Source: Tieghemiomyces parasiticus
Taxonomy: Eukaryota; Kickxellomycota; Dimargaritomycetes; Dimargaritales; Dimargaritaceae
Direction of reading: 5' to 3'
NCBI GenBank assembly: GCA_027575765.1
Contig: JANBPT010001337.1
Coordinates: forward strand, 1 to 10,397
Length of the DNA stretch: 10,397 nt
Positions 9,187-10,397 of this stretch are shown piece after piece. A model generated the notes under the pieces. The model was not told the origin of the DNA, did not search any database, and was given only the letters and a program-made list of their open reading frames with translations. The position numbers were made by a program, and so were the translations under genes. Each line of letters starts with the position of its first letter. The stretch's first letter is position 1.

Positions 9187-9192
9187 AATAAA
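9187..9192 (+). terminator. Poly(A) signal of the acidic-protein gene
   Basis: AATAAA 120 bases after the TAA stop at 9065-9067, on the same strand. Together with the TATA box it gives a transcript of about 1.2 kb. Motif seen; use inferred from position. Confidence 0.6.
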
Positions 9193-10397
9193 CATTTAAC
9201 GATCCTAATAGTGCGTATGAGATGCAGTTTCACTTCCCCTACGCACCGGCCGCGTTCCGCCCCTTGTGACCGTTGAGCGGCAGCGATAGTGTTGTGTAGC
9301 TGGCACACTGGATGGAGTCAATGGGTCAGTGCCCAATAATTTTGCGAGCATAATTTGTGTCCGTACCCCCATCCCACTGGGTGCGAGGCCAGGTAGGAAC
9401 TAGATACCAACAGGCTCAACTATCATCAACCATCCGCTGCTGGGGTCATTGCTCACTATTATTGCTTACTTGACACCCGTTCCCTTGATTCATTGCCAAC
9501 TAGTTCTTCGTATAACCCAGCCATCACATTTGAATCGAGATTGTGAATGCATCTCAAAGGTAAGTCCCCCTCCCTCGACTCCAGCACACTTGGCTCCACC
9601 TCATACGAGGCAGTTCGACAGGCGTGGCCGCGTAGCACCCTTCCACTTGCGCTTTGACCTGGTGATGACGACTCTGTACACACGCACACATACTGGATTG
9701 TTACCCGTGTACGTTTCCGTAGACTGGTTTGCTTCACACCTTGTGTGTACGCGCATCCGGTCAGTGACGGGGTCTGAAGGCGGAGAGGGTATTTACTCGA
9801 TCTGTCCTTGGGCCGCTAGAACAGAGATCTGAAGGAAACAAAAAAAGACAATAAATGCGTACACCCACTTGATTGTGTCCGTGTATACGCATGTCATGGT
9901 CGGCTACCTTACTTTAGTAGGTCTAGTCGACTGGACACTCCGCTGTGATGTGTAAATGATAAAAGGCGAATTTGATATCTGTCGCCGTGGCCTGTTTCAC
10001 GTACCGCACTGCGCAGCGAAACCTCCCCGGAGGGTTGACTAAGGATCTCTCTATAGTTGAATTCGGCCCCCAGGGTGGAACGTGTTTGCAAAAGTGCGGG
10101 AAGCGGCCATGGCGCGGAGAACCGTGATATCTCAAGTTTAACCTGAGCGGAGACTATCGTGAGGCGATAGTGGAGGTGGCTGCAAGTTGGTTCCAGCGAT
10201 AGTCTATCGGTTGACGACCTAGGTGCTAATCCAGACCTCATTACTAATTCACACCTACCCTCCCCCAGGAAGTCCGATCACGGAACTTTCTTAAGCCTTA
10301 TAAGTACCAGTGAGCACCCATGAGTAACGCGGAACGTGGCCGTACACGCATTTGGTCCAGGATTCTCCCAAGACCGTGTAGAGTACTATGATATTAT
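9193..10397. other. Intergenic region, no supported gene
   Basis: The longest frame (9449-9832, plus) starts with TTG and has its first ATG past its middle; the protein resembles nothing known. Two isolated signals are present, a consensus 5' splice-site string AAGGTAAGT at 9557-9565 and an AATAAA at 9850-9855, but no matching branch point, acceptor or coding exon ties them together. The frame at 9909-10241 (minus) also looks random. If a gene lies here it is spliced or runs out of the window. Confidence 0.5.
10153..10209. repeat. Cluster of four alternating CTATCG/CGATAG motifs
   Basis: CTATCG at 10154-10159, CGATAG at 10165-10170, CGATAG at 10197-10202 and CTATCG at 10204-10209. The first pair forms a 7-bp stem (ACTATCG/CGATAGT) with a 5-base loop; the second pair forms CGATAG-T-CTATCG, a palindrome with a single-base centre. 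The core contains GATA. Four copies in 57 bases is well above what this hexamer shows in the rest of the window. It may be a cluster of GATA-factor sites for a gene beyond the right edge, or two small hairpins. Confidence 0.4.

Noticed and set aside
9449..9832. 127-codon plus-strand frame
   Set aside because: It starts at TTG, has its first ATG past the middle, and resembles nothing known. Only the AATAAA soon after its stop argues for it, which is not enough for a CDS call.

Overview
This window looks like nuclear DNA of a eukaryote, most likely a fungus; an early-diverging (zygomycete-grade) lineage is my impression from the style of the membrane protein, not a demonstrated placement. The case for a eukaryote is a TATA box about 150 bases before one gene, AATAAA signals 120-155 bases after both stop codons, a strong GCCATGG start context in one gene, no Shine-Dalgarno sequence at a usable distance, a secreted and N-glycosylated style of membrane protein, and low coding density (about 2.6 kb of 10.4 kb).

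Layout. Positions 1-1762 hold no gene I can support. Positions 1763-3558 carry one intact, intronless gene on the minus strand: a 545-residue protein with a signal peptide, a lumenal/extracellular domain of about 180 residues vaguely like protease-associated (PA) domains, seven transmembrane segments and an acidic, proline-containing cytosolic tail. Positions 3559-7938 are a long, mostly featureless spacer; its first 130 bases probably contain the promoter and leader of the minus-strand gene. Positions 7939-9192 carry the second gene on the plus strand: TATA box, ATG-free pyrimidine-rich leader, an intronless 325-residue ORF and a poly(A) signal. The protein has a strongly acidic, probably disordered N-terminal half with a short basic cluster, and a compact C-terminal domain I do not recognise. 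Positions 9193-10397 again hold no supported gene, but contain a small cluster of alternating CGATAG/CTATCG motifs.

The two genes are divergently oriented but their starts lie about 4.5 kb apart, so there is no shared promoter and no sequence-based reason to think they work together. I found no tRNA, rRNA, CRISPR array, recognisable transposon or virus. Many apparent ORFs of 60-150 codons occur in the spacers; those I checked (at 350, 760, 1220, 9449) begin only at GTG or TTG and none resembles a known protein, so I left them out. The candidate novelty is the pair of orphan proteins themselves rather than a multi-gene system.
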